DNA of 64,000 bases, taken from assembly GCA_002281855.1 (NCBI GenBank), contig NCHQ01000001.1, positions 310,001 to 374,000 on the forward strand. The letters run 5' to 3'. Positions 26,955 to 35,738 of the stretch are shown piece after piece (within the stretch, counting starts at the first letter, position 1; each line of letters begins with the position of its first letter). A model generated the notes under the pieces. The model made no database searches and was not told the origin of the DNA. It worked only from the letters and a program-made list of their open reading frames with translations. A program made the translations under genes and the position numbers. The stretch is from Rhodospirillales bacterium 24-66-33. Lineage in GTDB: Bacteria; Pseudomonadota; Alphaproteobacteria; Reyranellales; Reyranellaceae.

Positions 26955-27935
26955 ATGAAGCGTCGCCACCTCCTATCGCTCGCGTCTGCCGCCGCCGGAT
27001 CGATGATCGCCAGCCCTGGCGCGCAGGCGCAGGGCACCTATCCCGACCGGCCGATCACGCTGGTGGTCGCCGCCCCGCCGGGCGGCGGCACGGACATCGT
27101 CGGTCGCATGTTCGCCGAACATCTGTCCAAGGAGTTGGGGCAGCAGGTCATCGTCGACAACAAGGGCGGCGGCAACGGCAACATCGCCACGGCGATCGTC
27201 GCGAAGGCGAAGCCGGACGGCTACACGCTGCTGATGCAGTACTCGTCGTTCCATTCGGCCAATCCGGCGATGATCAAGAACCTGAACTGGTCGCCGAAAG
27301 ACCTGACGGGAGTCGCAATGGGCGCGATCGCGCCGCAGCTGATCGTCATCGCCAAGCGGGTGCCGCCCGACACTCTGAAGGACTTCATCGCCTACGCGAA
27401 GGCCCATCCCGGCAAGCTGAACTATGCGTCGTTCGGGCCGGGATCCGTCGCCCATATCGGTGGCGTGATGCTCAACAAGGCCGCCGGCATCGATCTGGTC
27501 CACATTCCCTACAAGGGCGCCGGACCGGTGAGCGCCGACCTCGTTGCCGGCCAGGTCGAGCTGGCGGTGATGAGCCCGCCGTCGCTGGCGTCGCACATCC
27601 GCAACGGCAACGTGAAGGCTCTCGCGCTCGCGAGCGATGCCCGCCTGGCGGCGTTCCCCGACATCCCCACGACGGCGGAAGCGGGCCTGCCGAGCTTCAT
27701 CTTCGATGCCTGGTACGGGATGTTTGCGCCGGCCGGAACGCCGAAGGCGGTCATCGACAAGCTGAACGCAGCCATGAGGAAGATCGCAAAGTTCGACACC
27801 GTCATGGAGCGGTCGAAACAGCTCGGGATCGTCCTGAGGGACTGGAGTCCGGAACAGTTCGACCGGTTCGTGGCCACCGAAGGCGACATCTGGTCGAAGA
27901 TCATCAAGGAAAACAAGATCACCCTCGACGAGTAG
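26955..27935 (+). CDS. Bug/TctC-family periplasmic receptor
   Basis: A 326-residue receptor with a MKRRHLLSLASAAAGS signal. It contains DRPITLVVAAPPGGGTDIVG, VDNKGGGNGNIATAIVAKA, NYASFGPGSVAHIGGVMLNK, DLVHIPYKGAGPVSADL and a C-terminal WSKIIKENKITLDE. AAAGGAAGACAGGG precedes the ATG. It is the first gene of an apparent operon with a TauD/TfdA dioxygenase 16 bases later, and is divergent from its presumed LysR regulator. The layout suggests uptake of a sulfonate, ether or other alpha-hydroxylatable acid. Confidence 0.93.
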   Translation: MKRRHLLSLASAAAGSMIASPGAQAQGTYPDRPITLVVAAPPGGGTDIVGRMFAEHLSKELGQQVIVDNKGGGNGNIATAIVAKAKPDGYTLLMQYSSFHSANPAMIKNLNWSPKDLTGVAMGAIAPQLIVIAKRVPPDTLKDFIAYAKAHPGKLNYASFGPGSVAHIGGVMLNKAAGIDLVHIPYKGAGPVSADLVAGQVELAVMSPPSLASHIRNGNVKALALASDARLAAFPDIPTTAEAGLPSFIFDAWYGMFAPAGTPKAVIDKLNAAMRKIAKFDTVMERSKQLGIVLRDWSPEQFDRFVATEGDIWSKIIKENKITLDE

Positions 27936-27951
27936 GTCAACGGAGACAGTC

Positions 27952-28836
27952 ATGACAGGTTCATTGAATGCCAATGCCGGCCCGCGCATCCGCTACAACG
28001 CGGACGAAAGCGCACCCTACGAGACGATCACCGTCGACAAGCTGACGCCGATCATCGGCGCCGAACTGGGCGGCGTCGATCTCAGCAAGCCGCTCTCGAA
28101 CCGGCAGCAGGACGAGATCCATCGCGCGCTGGCCGAGAACCTGGTCATCTTCTTCCGAGACCAGGTGCTGACGCCCGAGCAGCACATGTCGTTCGGCCGC
28201 CTGTTCGGCGACCTGCATGTCCATCCCGCGGCGCCGCACGAGTCCGGCATGCCGGAGATGATGATCATCCATTCCGACAAGAACAGCCCGCGCGCCAATG
28301 GCGAGGGCTGGCACACCGACGTGAGCTGCGAGGTCGAGCCGCCCATGGGCTCCATCCTCCACATCAAGACCTGTCCGCCGCGCGGCGGCGACACGCTGTT
28401 CGCCAGCATGTATGCGGCCTACGACGCCCTGTCGGACCGCATGAAGGCCTATCTCGATGGCATGATTGCCCTGCACGACGGCGAGCCGGTCTATCGCGGC
28501 CTGTTCAAGCCGATCGGCGTGGCCGACAAGCCCGAATATCCGCGGGCCGAGCATCCGGTCGTCCGCACCCATCCGGTGACCGGCCGGAAGTGCCTGTACG
28601 TCAATGCCGGGTTCACCAGTCGTCTTCTCGGCGTGCCGCGCGACGAGGGCGACGCCATCCTGCGCTACCTCTACCAGCACATGGAGAATCCGCTCTTCCA
28701 GTGCCGCTTCCGCTGGCGCGAGAACTCGATCGCCTTCTGGGACAATCGCTGCGCCCAGCACCGCGCCATGTGGGACTACTGGCCGCACACCCGCAGCGGC
28801 CATCGCGTCACCGTCACGGGCGACCGGCCGTTTTAG
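27952..28836 (+). CDS. TauD/TfdA-family 2-oxoglutarate/Fe(II) dioxygenase
   Basis: A 294-residue dioxygenase. The triad is His121-x-Asp123 in GWHTDVSCE and His270 in QHRAMWDYWP; Arg285 in GHRVTVTGDRPF binds 2-oxoglutarate. Those three blocks are nearly textbook TauD/TfdA. The gene belongs to the LysR-controlled Bug receptor operon and is convergent with an MFS transporter. It would release part of its substrate after hydroxylation with succinate and CO2 as co-products. It differs clearly from the other TauD-like protein at 14342. Confidence 0.93.
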   Translation: MTGSLNANAGPRIRYNADESAPYETITVDKLTPIIGAELGGVDLSKPLSNRQQDEIHRALAENLVIFFRDQVLTPEQHMSFGRLFGDLHVHPAAPHESGMPEMMIIHSDKNSPRANGEGWHTDVSCEVEPPMGSILHIKTCPPRGGDTLFASMYAAYDALSDRMKAYLDGMIALHDGEPVYRGLFKPIGVADKPEYPRAEHPVVRTHPVTGRKCLYVNAGFTSRLLGVPRDEGDAILRYLYQHMENPLFQCRFRWRENSIAFWDNRCAQHRAMWDYWPHTRSGHRVTVTGDRPF

Positions 28837-28842
28837 GAACGG

Positions 28843-30135
28843 TCAGGCGCGGACGGGCTGCAGGGGCGGCGCGGCCACGGCGCGCGCCGCCAGTCGCGTG
28901 CGATCCCGTTCGGGGCGAATGAAGAGCAGGCCGATGAGGCCGCCGGCGAGCAGCAGGCCGCCGAGAATGACGTAGCCCTGTTCGTAGCCGGCAAGCGGCG
29001 TCGCCGCGTTCTGGATCATCGATCCCATGATCCGGGGCGCGAGAATGCCGGCGAAGGTCACGACGGAGTTGGTGATCGCCAGCATCGCGGCGCGCTGCGG
29101 GTGCGGGGTGAGTTCGCTGATGATCATCGGCAGGACGACATAGATCGTGCTGCCGATGGCGGAGCCGAACACCAGGAAGGCGATCTTGAGGCCGTCCGTT
29201 GGCATGGCGCCGACGAAGGGAAGGACGCATCCGCCGGCGATGATCGCGAGGCAGGGCAGCACGCCGCGGCAGACCCGGCTCGATACACCCTTCCTCTTGA
29301 GCCGCTGGGAGACGTAGCCTCCCGTCAGCACGACGAGGGCGCCGAAGACCCACGGCAGCACGGTGAGATTGCCGCCGAGTTTCTGGCTGAAGCCGAGGCC
29401 GGCGACCAGGTACGACGTGAACCAGGTGAGACCCAGCGCCAGCCCCCAGTAGCTCGCAAAGCCCGCGGCACAGACGGCAAGAATGGTGGGGCAGGTGAGG
29501 AGGTAGCGATAGGGTATGCGCTCGTTGCTGCCGTTCGTGCTCACCGGTGCATCGACGAGGGTACCTTCGCGTCCGAAGATCAGCCACAGGACGGTCCAGA
29601 CCAGTCCCGCGATGCCCAGCGCGCCGAAGGCCCAGTGCCAGGTGTAGGTCTCGATGATCCAGTTGAGCAGGGGCACGGCGATGATGACGCCGAAGGCCGA
29701 CCCCTGGGCGATCACCGCCGTCGGCAGTCCGCGAAGCGAGTCGGGAAACCATTTGTAGATGGCGTGGGTGGCGACGGGGCCGGCCGGGCCTTCGCCGGCG
29801 CCCAGGATGATGCGGCAGACGATCAGGGTCTCGACGCTCACCATCCCCAGCATCGGAAACTGCACGATCGACCAGATGATCGCCATGACCAGCAGCGTGT
29901 GCTTGGTCTTCACGCGGTTGGATATGAAACCGACGACGATCGCCGAGATGGCGAAGAGCAGGAAGAAGGCCGAGCCGATGTCGCCGAACTGCTCGGGTGT
30001 CAGGCCGAGGTCGCGGGTGAGAGGAACTGCCGCAAGGCCGACCACCACCTTGTCGGCGAAGTTGATCAGCATGAAGAGGAATAGCAGGGCGGTCATGCCC
30101 CAGGCGCCCTTGAGGGGGCGGTCGTGGACGCTCAC
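28843..30135 (-). CDS. MFS transporter, anion:cation symporter (ACS)-like
   Basis: About 430 residues from a GTG at 30135 preceded by GGGGAGAAACG. The open frame extends to 30237, but the added N terminus is charged and unlike the family. The first segment begins GMTALLFLFMLINFADKVVV; GDIGSAFFLLFAISAIVVG and GAGEGPAGPVATHAIYKWFP follow. The latter is typical of ACS (phthalate, hexuronate, tartrate) uptake transporters. Twelve segments are likely. It is convergent with the TauD operon, seven bases apart, and may import an aromatic or organic acid. Confidence 0.87.
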   Translation of the reverse strand: MSVHDRPLKGAWGMTALLFLFMLINFADKVVVGLAAVPLTRDLGLTPEQFGDIGSAFFLLFAISAIVVGFISNRVKTKHTLLVMAIIWSIVQFPMLGMVSVETLIVCRIILGAGEGPAGPVATHAIYKWFPDSLRGLPTAVIAQGSAFGVIIAVPLLNWIIETYTWHWAFGALGIAGLVWTVLWLIFGREGTLVDAPVSTNGSNERIPYRYLLTCPTILAVCAAGFASYWGLALGLTWFTSYLVAGLGFSQKLGGNLTVLPWVFGALVVLTGGYVSQRLKRKGVSSRVCRGVLPCLAIIAGGCVLPFVGAMPTDGLKIAFLVFGSAIGSTIYVVLPMIISELTPHPQRAAMLAITNSVVTFAGILAPRIMGSMIQNAATPLAGYEQGYVILGGLLLAGGLIGLLFIRPERDRTRLAARAVAAPPLQPVRA

Positions 30136-30246
30136 TTGGACGTTTCTCCCCGCGTCCTGTTCGATCGGACGCTGGTCGCCATCTGACAGGCAACGCATCC
30201 ATATCGTCAAGAAATGACGAGCCCCACGGCCCTCCATTCTTCAGGC

Positions 30247-30275
30247 AAAAAAAGGGCACCCGCAGGTGCCCTTTT
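30247..30275 (-). terminator. Rho-independent terminator of the liv receptor gene
   Basis: Stem GGGCACC (30254-30260) and GGTGCCC (30265-30271) with a CGCA loop. Reading on the minus strand it is followed by seven T residues, 24 bases after the receptor gene's stop. The plus strand has TTTT only. Confidence 0.88.
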
Positions 30276-30298
30276 CATCGTTCACGATCCGCGAGAGA

Positions 30299-31525
30299 TC
30301 ACTTCTTCACGAGCGGGCAGTTGCCGTCCTTCATCGGACGATAGGCTTCGTTGCCCGGTACCGTGGCGACCAGCTTGTAGATGTCGTCCTTGCTCTTGGA
30401 CTCCGCCGGTGTCTTGACCTGGAACAGGTACATGTCGCGCTCCAGGCGTCCGTCCTCGCGCAGCTTGCCGTTCTTGGTCATGACGTCGTTGACGGGGATC
30501 TCCCGCATCTTCGCCATCACCGCCTTCGGATCGTCGGTGCCGGCGGCCTGCACGGCCTTGAGGTAGTGCAGGGTCGAGCTGTAGACGCCGACCGTCAGCA
30601 TGCTGGGGATCTTGTCCTTCTTGGCGCGGAAACGCTTGGTCCAGGCCCGGGTCTCGTCGTTGAGATCCCAGTAGAAGGCTTCGGTGAGGACGAGGCCCTG
30701 CGCCACCGGCAGGGTGAGCGCCGCCACGTCGGTCGAGAAGACCAGCAGGCCCGCGAGGCGCTGGCCGGCCTTCGTGATGCCGAACTCGCCAGCCTGCTTG
30801 ATCGCGTTGATCGTGTCCTGGCCCGCATTGGCAAGGCCGATGACCTTGGCCTTCGAGGCCTGGGCCTGCAGCAGGAACGACGAGAAGTCCTGCGTGCTGA
30901 GCGGATGCCTGACGCCACCCAGGACCTTGCCGCCGGCCGCGGTCACGACCGCAGTCACGTCACGCTCGAGCGCGTGGCCGAATGCGTAGTCGGCGGTGAG
31001 GAAGTACCAGGAGTCGCCGCCGTCCTTGACGACCGCGCCGCCGGTGACCTTGGCCAGGGCGTAGGTGTCGTACACCCAATGCGCGCCGGTCGGCGAGCAG
31101 GCGGCGCCGGTCAGGTCGGCCGAGGCCGCGCCGGTGTTGATATCGATCATGCCCTTTTCCTGGGCAATCTTGCGCACCGCCAGCGCCACCGACGAGGTGC
31201 CGATGCCGGTGATCATCTTCACGCCGTCGACGTCGTACCACTTGCGGGCGATCGCCGCGCCGACATCGGGCTTGGTCTGATGGTCGGCCTGCAGGATCTC
31301 GATCGGGCGGCCGAGAACCTTCCCGCCGAAATCCTCGATCGCCATCTGCATGGCTTCGACTTCGCCCTGGGTGAGGTCGCCATAGACGCCGGAAAAGCCT
31401 TCCATGACGCCGATCTTCAGCGGCTGGGGCGCCTGGGCCTGGGCATAGGCGGCCATGCCGATGACAGCGAGACCGGCGATGGCGGCCGCCGCTCCGGCGT
31501 GCCTGATAGTGGTTGCGAGCTTCAC
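30299..31525 (-). CDS. Branched-chain amino-acid-type ABC transporter substrate-binding protein
   Basis: A 408-residue receptor from a GTG at 31525, with GGGAGGATTAAAACC upstream. The signal ends around AYAQAQ (about residue 33). The body is a LivJ/Peripla_BP_6 fold: LKIGVMEGFSGVYGDLTQGE, EAMQMAIEDFGGKVLGRPIE, ITGIGTSSVALAVRKIAQEK and YFLTADYAFGHALERDV. It is divergent from livGFHM and so belongs to one transporter. The ligand may be an amide, urea or aromatic acid, because Liv-type receptors are promiscuous. It ends at a strong terminator. Confidence 0.92.
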   Translation of the reverse strand: MKLATTIRHAGAAAAIAGLAVIGMAAYAQAQAPQPLKIGVMEGFSGVYGDLTQGEVEAMQMAIEDFGGKVLGRPIEILQADHQTKPDVGAAIARKWYDVDGVKMITGIGTSSVALAVRKIAQEKGMIDINTGAASADLTGAACSPTGAHWVYDTYALAKVTGGAVVKDGGDSWYFLTADYAFGHALERDVTAVVTAAGGKVLGGVRHPLSTQDFSSFLLQAQASKAKVIGLANAGQDTINAIKQAGEFGITKAGQRLAGLLVFSTDVAALTLPVAQGLVLTEAFYWDLNDETRAWTKRFRAKKDKIPSMLTVGVYSSTLHYLKAVQAAGTDDPKAVMAKMREIPVNDVMTKNGKLREDGRLERDMYLFQVKTPAESKSKDDIYKLVATVPGNEAYRPMKDGNCPLVKK

Positions 31526-31650
31526 GGTTTTAATCCTCCCAATGTTTTTCCCCGTTTTCAGTAATCGGAAATCTATCCATCTGTCGAACGCGACGCCAGT
31601 GCTGGACAGCGGCTCAAAGCTTCGATTTATTCGCGACACAGGGAGAGCCG

Positions 31651-32409
31651 ATGGCCAACGAAGAAATAATTCTCGAGGCAACCGGGCTGACGAAGGAGTT
31701 CAAGGGCTTCGTCGCGGTCAAGAACGTCAATTTGCGTGTGAAACGACACACAATTCACGCGTTGATCGGGCCAAATGGCGCGGGCAAGACGACGTGCTTC
31801 AACCTGCTGACGCACTTCCTGTCGCCGACTTCGGGCCAGATTCACTTCAACGGACGCAACATCACCGGCAGTTCTCCGGCGGCGATCGCGCGTATGGGGT
31901 TGGCCCGGTCCTTTCAGATCTCGGCGGTGTTTCCCCATCTCAGTGTGCGTGAAAACGTGCGCGTCGCCCTCCAGCGCAAGCTCGGCATCTCCTTCCAGTT
32001 CTGGCGTTCCGAAAGCGTACTGGCCCGCCTCGACGCACGGGCGTTGGAGCTGGTGGCCGCCGTTGGCCTCGCCGACTTCGCGGAGGCCCAGGCCGTCGAC
32101 CTTCCCTATGGCCGCAAGCGCGCCCTGGAGATCGCCACGACCCTGGCGCTGGAGCCCGAGATGATGCTGCTCGACGAGCCGATGGCCGGCCTCGGCCAGG
32201 AAGACATCAAGCGCATCGCCTCACTCATTCGCACGGTCTCCAAGGACCGCACCGTCCTGATGGTCGAGCACAATATGTCTGTCGTCGCCGATCTCTCGGA
32301 CACGATCACCGTGCTGGCGCGCGGCGAGGTGCTGGCCGAGGGGCCCTACGCCACGGTTTCCAAGCATCCCGCCGTCGTCGAGGCTTATGTCGGAACAGGT
32401 CATGGCTGA
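31651..32409 (+). CDS. livG: Liv-type ABC transporter ATPase LivG
   Basis: A 252-residue cytoplasmic ATPase. The Walker A is GPNGAGKTTCFN (about 40-51), Q-loop in RSFQISAVFPHLSV, a degenerate LivG-type signature DLPYGRKRALEIATT, Walker B MMLLDEPMAGL and H-loop LMVEHNMSVV. ACAGGGAGAGCCG precedes the ATG. First gene of the livGFHM run; the 125 bases before it are shared with the divergent receptor gene and should hold both promoters. Confidence 0.93.
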   Translation: MANEEIILEATGLTKEFKGFVAVKNVNLRVKRHTIHALIGPNGAGKTTCFNLLTHFLSPTSGQIHFNGRNITGSSPAAIARMGLARSFQISAVFPHLSVRENVRVALQRKLGISFQFWRSESVLARLDARALELVAAVGLADFAEAQAVDLPYGRKRALEIATTLALEPEMMLLDEPMAGLGQEDIKRIASLIRTVSKDRTVLMVEHNMSVVADLSDTITVLARGEVLAEGPYATVSKHPAVVEAYVGTGHG

Positions 32410-33106
32410 GACATTGTTGAAAGTCGCAGGCCTGCAGGCCTGGTACGGCGAATCGCACATTCTGCACGGAGTCGATTTCGAGATCCGTCGCGGCGAGCTC
32501 GTCACGCTGCTGGGACGCAACGGCGCCGGCAAGACGACGACCCTGCGGTCGATCATGGGCATCCTGGGCAAGCGCACCGGCTCGATTGCCTTCGACGGCA
32601 AGGAGACGATCGGAATGCAGTCGGATCACATCGCCCGACTCGGCATCGCCTACTGCCCGGAGGAGCGCGGAATCTTCTCGAGCTTGAACGTCGACGAGAA
32701 CCTGCGCCTGCCGCCGGTCGTCAAACCGGGCGGGCTCAGCATCGAGGAAATCTACAAGCTCTTCCCCAACCTGCTGGAGCGGCGGCACAGCCAGGGCACG
32801 AAACTGTCGGGCGGCGAGCAGCAGATGTTGGCCATCGGGCGCATCCTGCGCACTGGCGCCACCTTGCTGCTGCTCGACGAGCCGACCGAGGGCCTGGCCC
32901 CGGTCATCGTCCAACGCATCGGCGAGATCATCCGACAGCTCAAGAGCCGCGGCTTCACCATCCTGCTGGTCGAGCAGAACTTCCATTTCGCGGCCACGGT
33001 CGCGGACCGCCACTATGTGATGGAAGACGGTCGCGTGATCGACACGGTCGCCTCGAGCGACGTGCAGCAGAGCATCGGCAAGCTGCAAACCTATCTGGGG
33101 GTATGA
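32402..33106 (+). CDS. livF: Liv-type ABC transporter ATPase LivF
   Basis: A 234-residue ATPase. Walker A GRNGAGKTTTLRSI, the LivF-specific YCPEERGIFSSLNVDENLRL, signature LSGGEQQMLAIGR, Walker B LLLLDEPTEGLAP and H-loop LLVEQNFHFA. The ATG at 32402 overlaps the livG stop by eight bases, so translation is coupled; an ATG at 32387 is also possible. Confidence 0.93.
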   Translation: MAETLLKVAGLQAWYGESHILHGVDFEIRRGELVTLLGRNGAGKTTTLRSIMGILGKRTGSIAFDGKETIGMQSDHIARLGIAYCPEERGIFSSLNVDENLRLPPVVKPGGLSIEEIYKLFPNLLERRHSQGTKLSGGEQQMLAIGRILRTGATLLLLDEPTEGLAPVIVQRIGEIIRQLKSRGFTILLVEQNFHFAATVADRHYVMEDGRVIDTVASSDVQQSIGKLQTYLGV

Positions 33107-33113
33107 GGCCGCC

Positions 33114-33995
33114 ATGTTCGAACTTCTAGGCATTCCTCCCCAGGCGCTGTTCGGCCAGCTCCTGCTCGGCCTGATCAACGGCGCCTTCTACGCCATGCTC
33201 AGCCTCGGCCTTGCCGTCATCTTCGGCATGCTGAACGTCATCAACTTCACGCACGGCGCCCAGTACATGATGGGGGCCTTCGCCGCCTGGCTGCTGCTCG
33301 GCCTCCTCGATGTGCCGTTCTGGGCAGCGCTCGTCATCGCCCCCATCATCGTGGGCCTGTTCGGCATCGTGCTCGAGAAGCTGATGTTGAAACGCATCTA
33401 CCACCTCGACCATCTCTACGGCTTCCTGCTGACCTTCGGCCTGGCGCTGGTGATCGAAGGCCTCTTCCAGTGGAAGTGGGGCTCCTCCGGCGCGCCCTAT
33501 CCCAACCCGATCCCGGGCGGCTTCAATCTCGGCTTCATGTTCCTGCCGACCTATCGCGCCTTCGTCGTGGTGGCGGCGCTCGTGATCTGTCTGGCCACCT
33601 GGTACGGCATCGAGCGGACCAAGCTCGGCGCCTATCTGCGCGCGGCCACCGAGAACCCGACCCTGGTTCGGGCCTTCGGCATCAACGTGCCGCGGCTGAT
33701 CACCCTCACCTACGGGCTGGGCGTGGCGCTCGCGGCGCTGGCTGGCGTGCTCGCCGCGCCGATCCAGCAGGTCTCGGCCCTGATGGGGGTCAATCTCGTG
33801 CTGGTCGTCTTCGCGGTCGTGGTGATCGGCGGCATGGGCTCGATCATGGGCTCGATCGTCACCGGCTTCGGCCTCGGCCTGGTCGAGGGGCTGACCAAGG
33901 TCTTCTATCCGCCGGCTTCCAACACGGTGATCTTCGTCGTCATGGCTCTCGTCCTGCTGGTCAAGCCGGCCGGCCTGTTCGGGCAGACCAAATGA
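33114..33995 (+). CDS. livH: Liv-type ABC transporter permease LivH
   Basis: A 293-residue inner-membrane permease with about eight helices. LLLGLINGAFYAMLSLGLAV and FGMLNVINFTHGAQYMMGAF are the LivH hallmark. The cytoplasmic EAA-like loop is RTKLGAYLRAATENPTLVRA, and FGINVPRLITLTYGLGVALA follows. It begins seven bases behind livF and overlaps livM by ATGA. Confidence 0.93.
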   Translation: MFELLGIPPQALFGQLLLGLINGAFYAMLSLGLAVIFGMLNVINFTHGAQYMMGAFAAWLLLGLLDVPFWAALVIAPIIVGLFGIVLEKLMLKRIYHLDHLYGFLLTFGLALVIEGLFQWKWGSSGAPYPNPIPGGFNLGFMFLPTYRAFVVVAALVICLATWYGIERTKLGAYLRAATENPTLVRAFGINVPRLITLTYGLGVALAALAGVLAAPIQQVSALMGVNLVLVVFAVVVIGGMGSIMGSIVTGFGLGLVEGLTKVFYPPASNTVIFVVMALVLLVKPAGLFGQTK

Positions 33996-34921
33996 ACGCG
34001 CAACGCCTCCTCGTCGCCGTCCTGGCCGCCCTCGCGCTGGCTGCGCCCTGGTTCGCCTATCCTGTGTTCCTGATGACGGCGCTGTGCTTCGCGCTGTTCG
34101 CCTGCGCCTTCAACCTGCTGCTCGGCTATGTCGGTCTGATGAGCTTCGGCCACGCCATGTTCTTCGGCACGGCGGGCTACTTCTTCGGCCATGTCGTGAA
34201 GGCCTGGGACATGCCGCCCGAACTCGGCCTGCTGGCCGGGGTCTGCGGCGCGGCGCTGGTCGGGCTGGTGACCGGCGCGCTGGCGATCCGCCGCCAGGGC
34301 ATCTACTTCGCCATGATCACGCTGGCCTTCGCGCAGATGATCTACTTCTTCTGCGTCCAGGCGCCGTTCACGCATGGCGAGGACGGGCTGCAGGGCATTC
34401 CGCGCAAGGCGCTGCTGGGCGGGCTCATCCCGACCAAGGACGACCGCGTCCTCTATTACGTCGTGCTGGCCATCTTCGTGTTCGGCTACTGCGCCATCTA
34501 CCGGATCATTCATTCGCCGTTCGGCCAGGTACTGAAGGCCATTCGCGACAACGAACAGCGCGCGCAGTCGCTGGGCTACGAGGCCGACCGCTACAAGCTC
34601 CTGGCCTTCGTGCTGTCGGCGGCGCTGGCAGGTCTCGCCGGGGCGACCAAGGCCATGGTGCTCCAGTTCGCCACCCTGACCGACGTGAGCGCGGCCATGT
34701 CGGGCGAGGTCGTTCTGATGGCGCTGGTGGGCGGCCTGGGCACAATCGTCGGCCCAGTGGTCGGCGCCTTCATCATCATCACGATGCAGAACTACCTCGC
34801 CGCGACCGGCGAGTTCGTCCTGGTGATCCAGGGCGCGATCTTCGTGGTCATCGTGCTCGCCTTCCGCAAGGGCGTGGTCGGCGAGCTCGCGGAATGGTGG
34901 AAGCGGCGACAGGCACGCTGA
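33992..34921 (+). CDS. livM: Liv-type ABC transporter permease LivM
   Basis: A 309-residue permease. LFACAFNLLLGYVGLMSFGH is the LivM signature, GIYFAMITLAFAQMIYFF the following helix, and SPFGQVLKAIRDNEQRAQSL the loop that contacts the ATPase. Compared with long LivM proteins it is short and lacks an N-terminal extension. It overlaps livH by four bases. Confidence 0.93.
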   Translation: MNAQRLLVAVLAALALAAPWFAYPVFLMTALCFALFACAFNLLLGYVGLMSFGHAMFFGTAGYFFGHVVKAWDMPPELGLLAGVCGAALVGLVTGALAIRRQGIYFAMITLAFAQMIYFFCVQAPFTHGEDGLQGIPRKALLGGLIPTKDDRVLYYVVLAIFVFGYCAIYRIIHSPFGQVLKAIRDNEQRAQSLGYEADRYKLLAFVLSAALAGLAGATKAMVLQFATLTDVSAAMSGEVVLMALVGGLGTIVGPVVGAFIIITMQNYLAATGEFVLVIQGAIFVVIVLAFRKGVVGELAEWWKRRQAR

Positions 34922-34994
34922 GCGGTGGGGCGGGGGCTTGCCCGCCGCCGTCATTCGCGCGAAGAACGAGCCCGTATCCAGGGGGAAACCATCG

Positions 34995-35729
34995 ATGTCC
35001 GAGCTTTCCGAAGACCAGCTGTTCGCCGAGCTGCGCAAGATCGACACGCCGACCATCACCAATGTGGTCGCGACCTATCCGAAGAATCCCCTCTGCCTCG
35101 GCCTCTACAATCCCTGGACCGAGAACTGGTACACCGACACGTCGATCCGCTGCATGTACCCCGAGATGGGCGCCATCATCGGCTATGCCGTGACCTGCGT
35201 GTACGGCCTGCCCGATCCGAACTTCGCCGGCCGGCTGACCTTCATGGACGTGGTCGACGCCCTCGACGCCATGAAGAAGCCAACCATCCTGGTCATCCAG
35301 CAGAAGTGGCCGCCCGAGCTCATGAACAAGGCGGGCCTCGCCGGTGAGATGATGGCGACCTCGATGCAGGCGGTCGGCTGCGTGGGCATGCTGTCCAACG
35401 GCCCCTCGCGCGACGTCGACGCGATCCGCCGCATGAAGTTCCAGATGCTGCTGGGCGGTGTCACGGCCGGCCACGGCGAGATGGCGGTGCAGTCGGTCAA
35501 CGCGCCCGTGTCGGTCGGCGGCATGGACGTGGCGCCGGGTGAGCTGATCCACATGGACGAGAACGGCGCGGTCAAGTTCCCCGCCCAGCACGCGCGCGCG
35601 GTGTTGACGAACGCCCAGGCGATGCTGGCCGACGAGGCCGAGAAGCTCGAGAAGATGCGCAAGGCCAAGAGCGCGGCCGAGATCCGGGCCATCAACGCGG
35701 GCGGGACCTACGGCGCCAAGAAGGGATAG
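34995..35729 (+). CDS. RraA-like / dimethylmenaquinone-methyltransferase-like family protein
   Basis: A 244-residue protein from the ATG at 34995, 74 bases after livM. Blocks LRKIDTPTITNVVATYP, GCVGMLSNGPSRDVDAIRRM and GVTAGHGEMAVQSVNAPVSV, then PGELIHMDENGAVKFP, match the RraA/HMG-CHA aldolase superfamily. The characteristic G-x-R-D motif appears here as GPSRD and the metal-binding D/E in HMDENG. The closest function in the superfamily would be a 4-hydroxy-4-methyl-2-oxoglutarate-type aldolase or a 2-oxoacid decarboxylase. Its place after the transporter suggests it acts on the imported compound or its product. Confidence 0.82.
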   Translation: MSELSEDQLFAELRKIDTPTITNVVATYPKNPLCLGLYNPWTENWYTDTSIRCMYPEMGAIIGYAVTCVYGLPDPNFAGRLTFMDVVDALDAMKKPTILVIQQKWPPELMNKAGLAGEMMATSMQAVGCVGMLSNGPSRDVDAIRRMKFQMLLGGVTAGHGEMAVQSVNAPVSVGGMDVAPGELIHMDENGAVKFPAQHARAVLTNAQAMLADEAEKLEKMRKAKSAAEIRAINAGGTYGAKKG

Positions 35730-35738
35730 AGGCACGAC

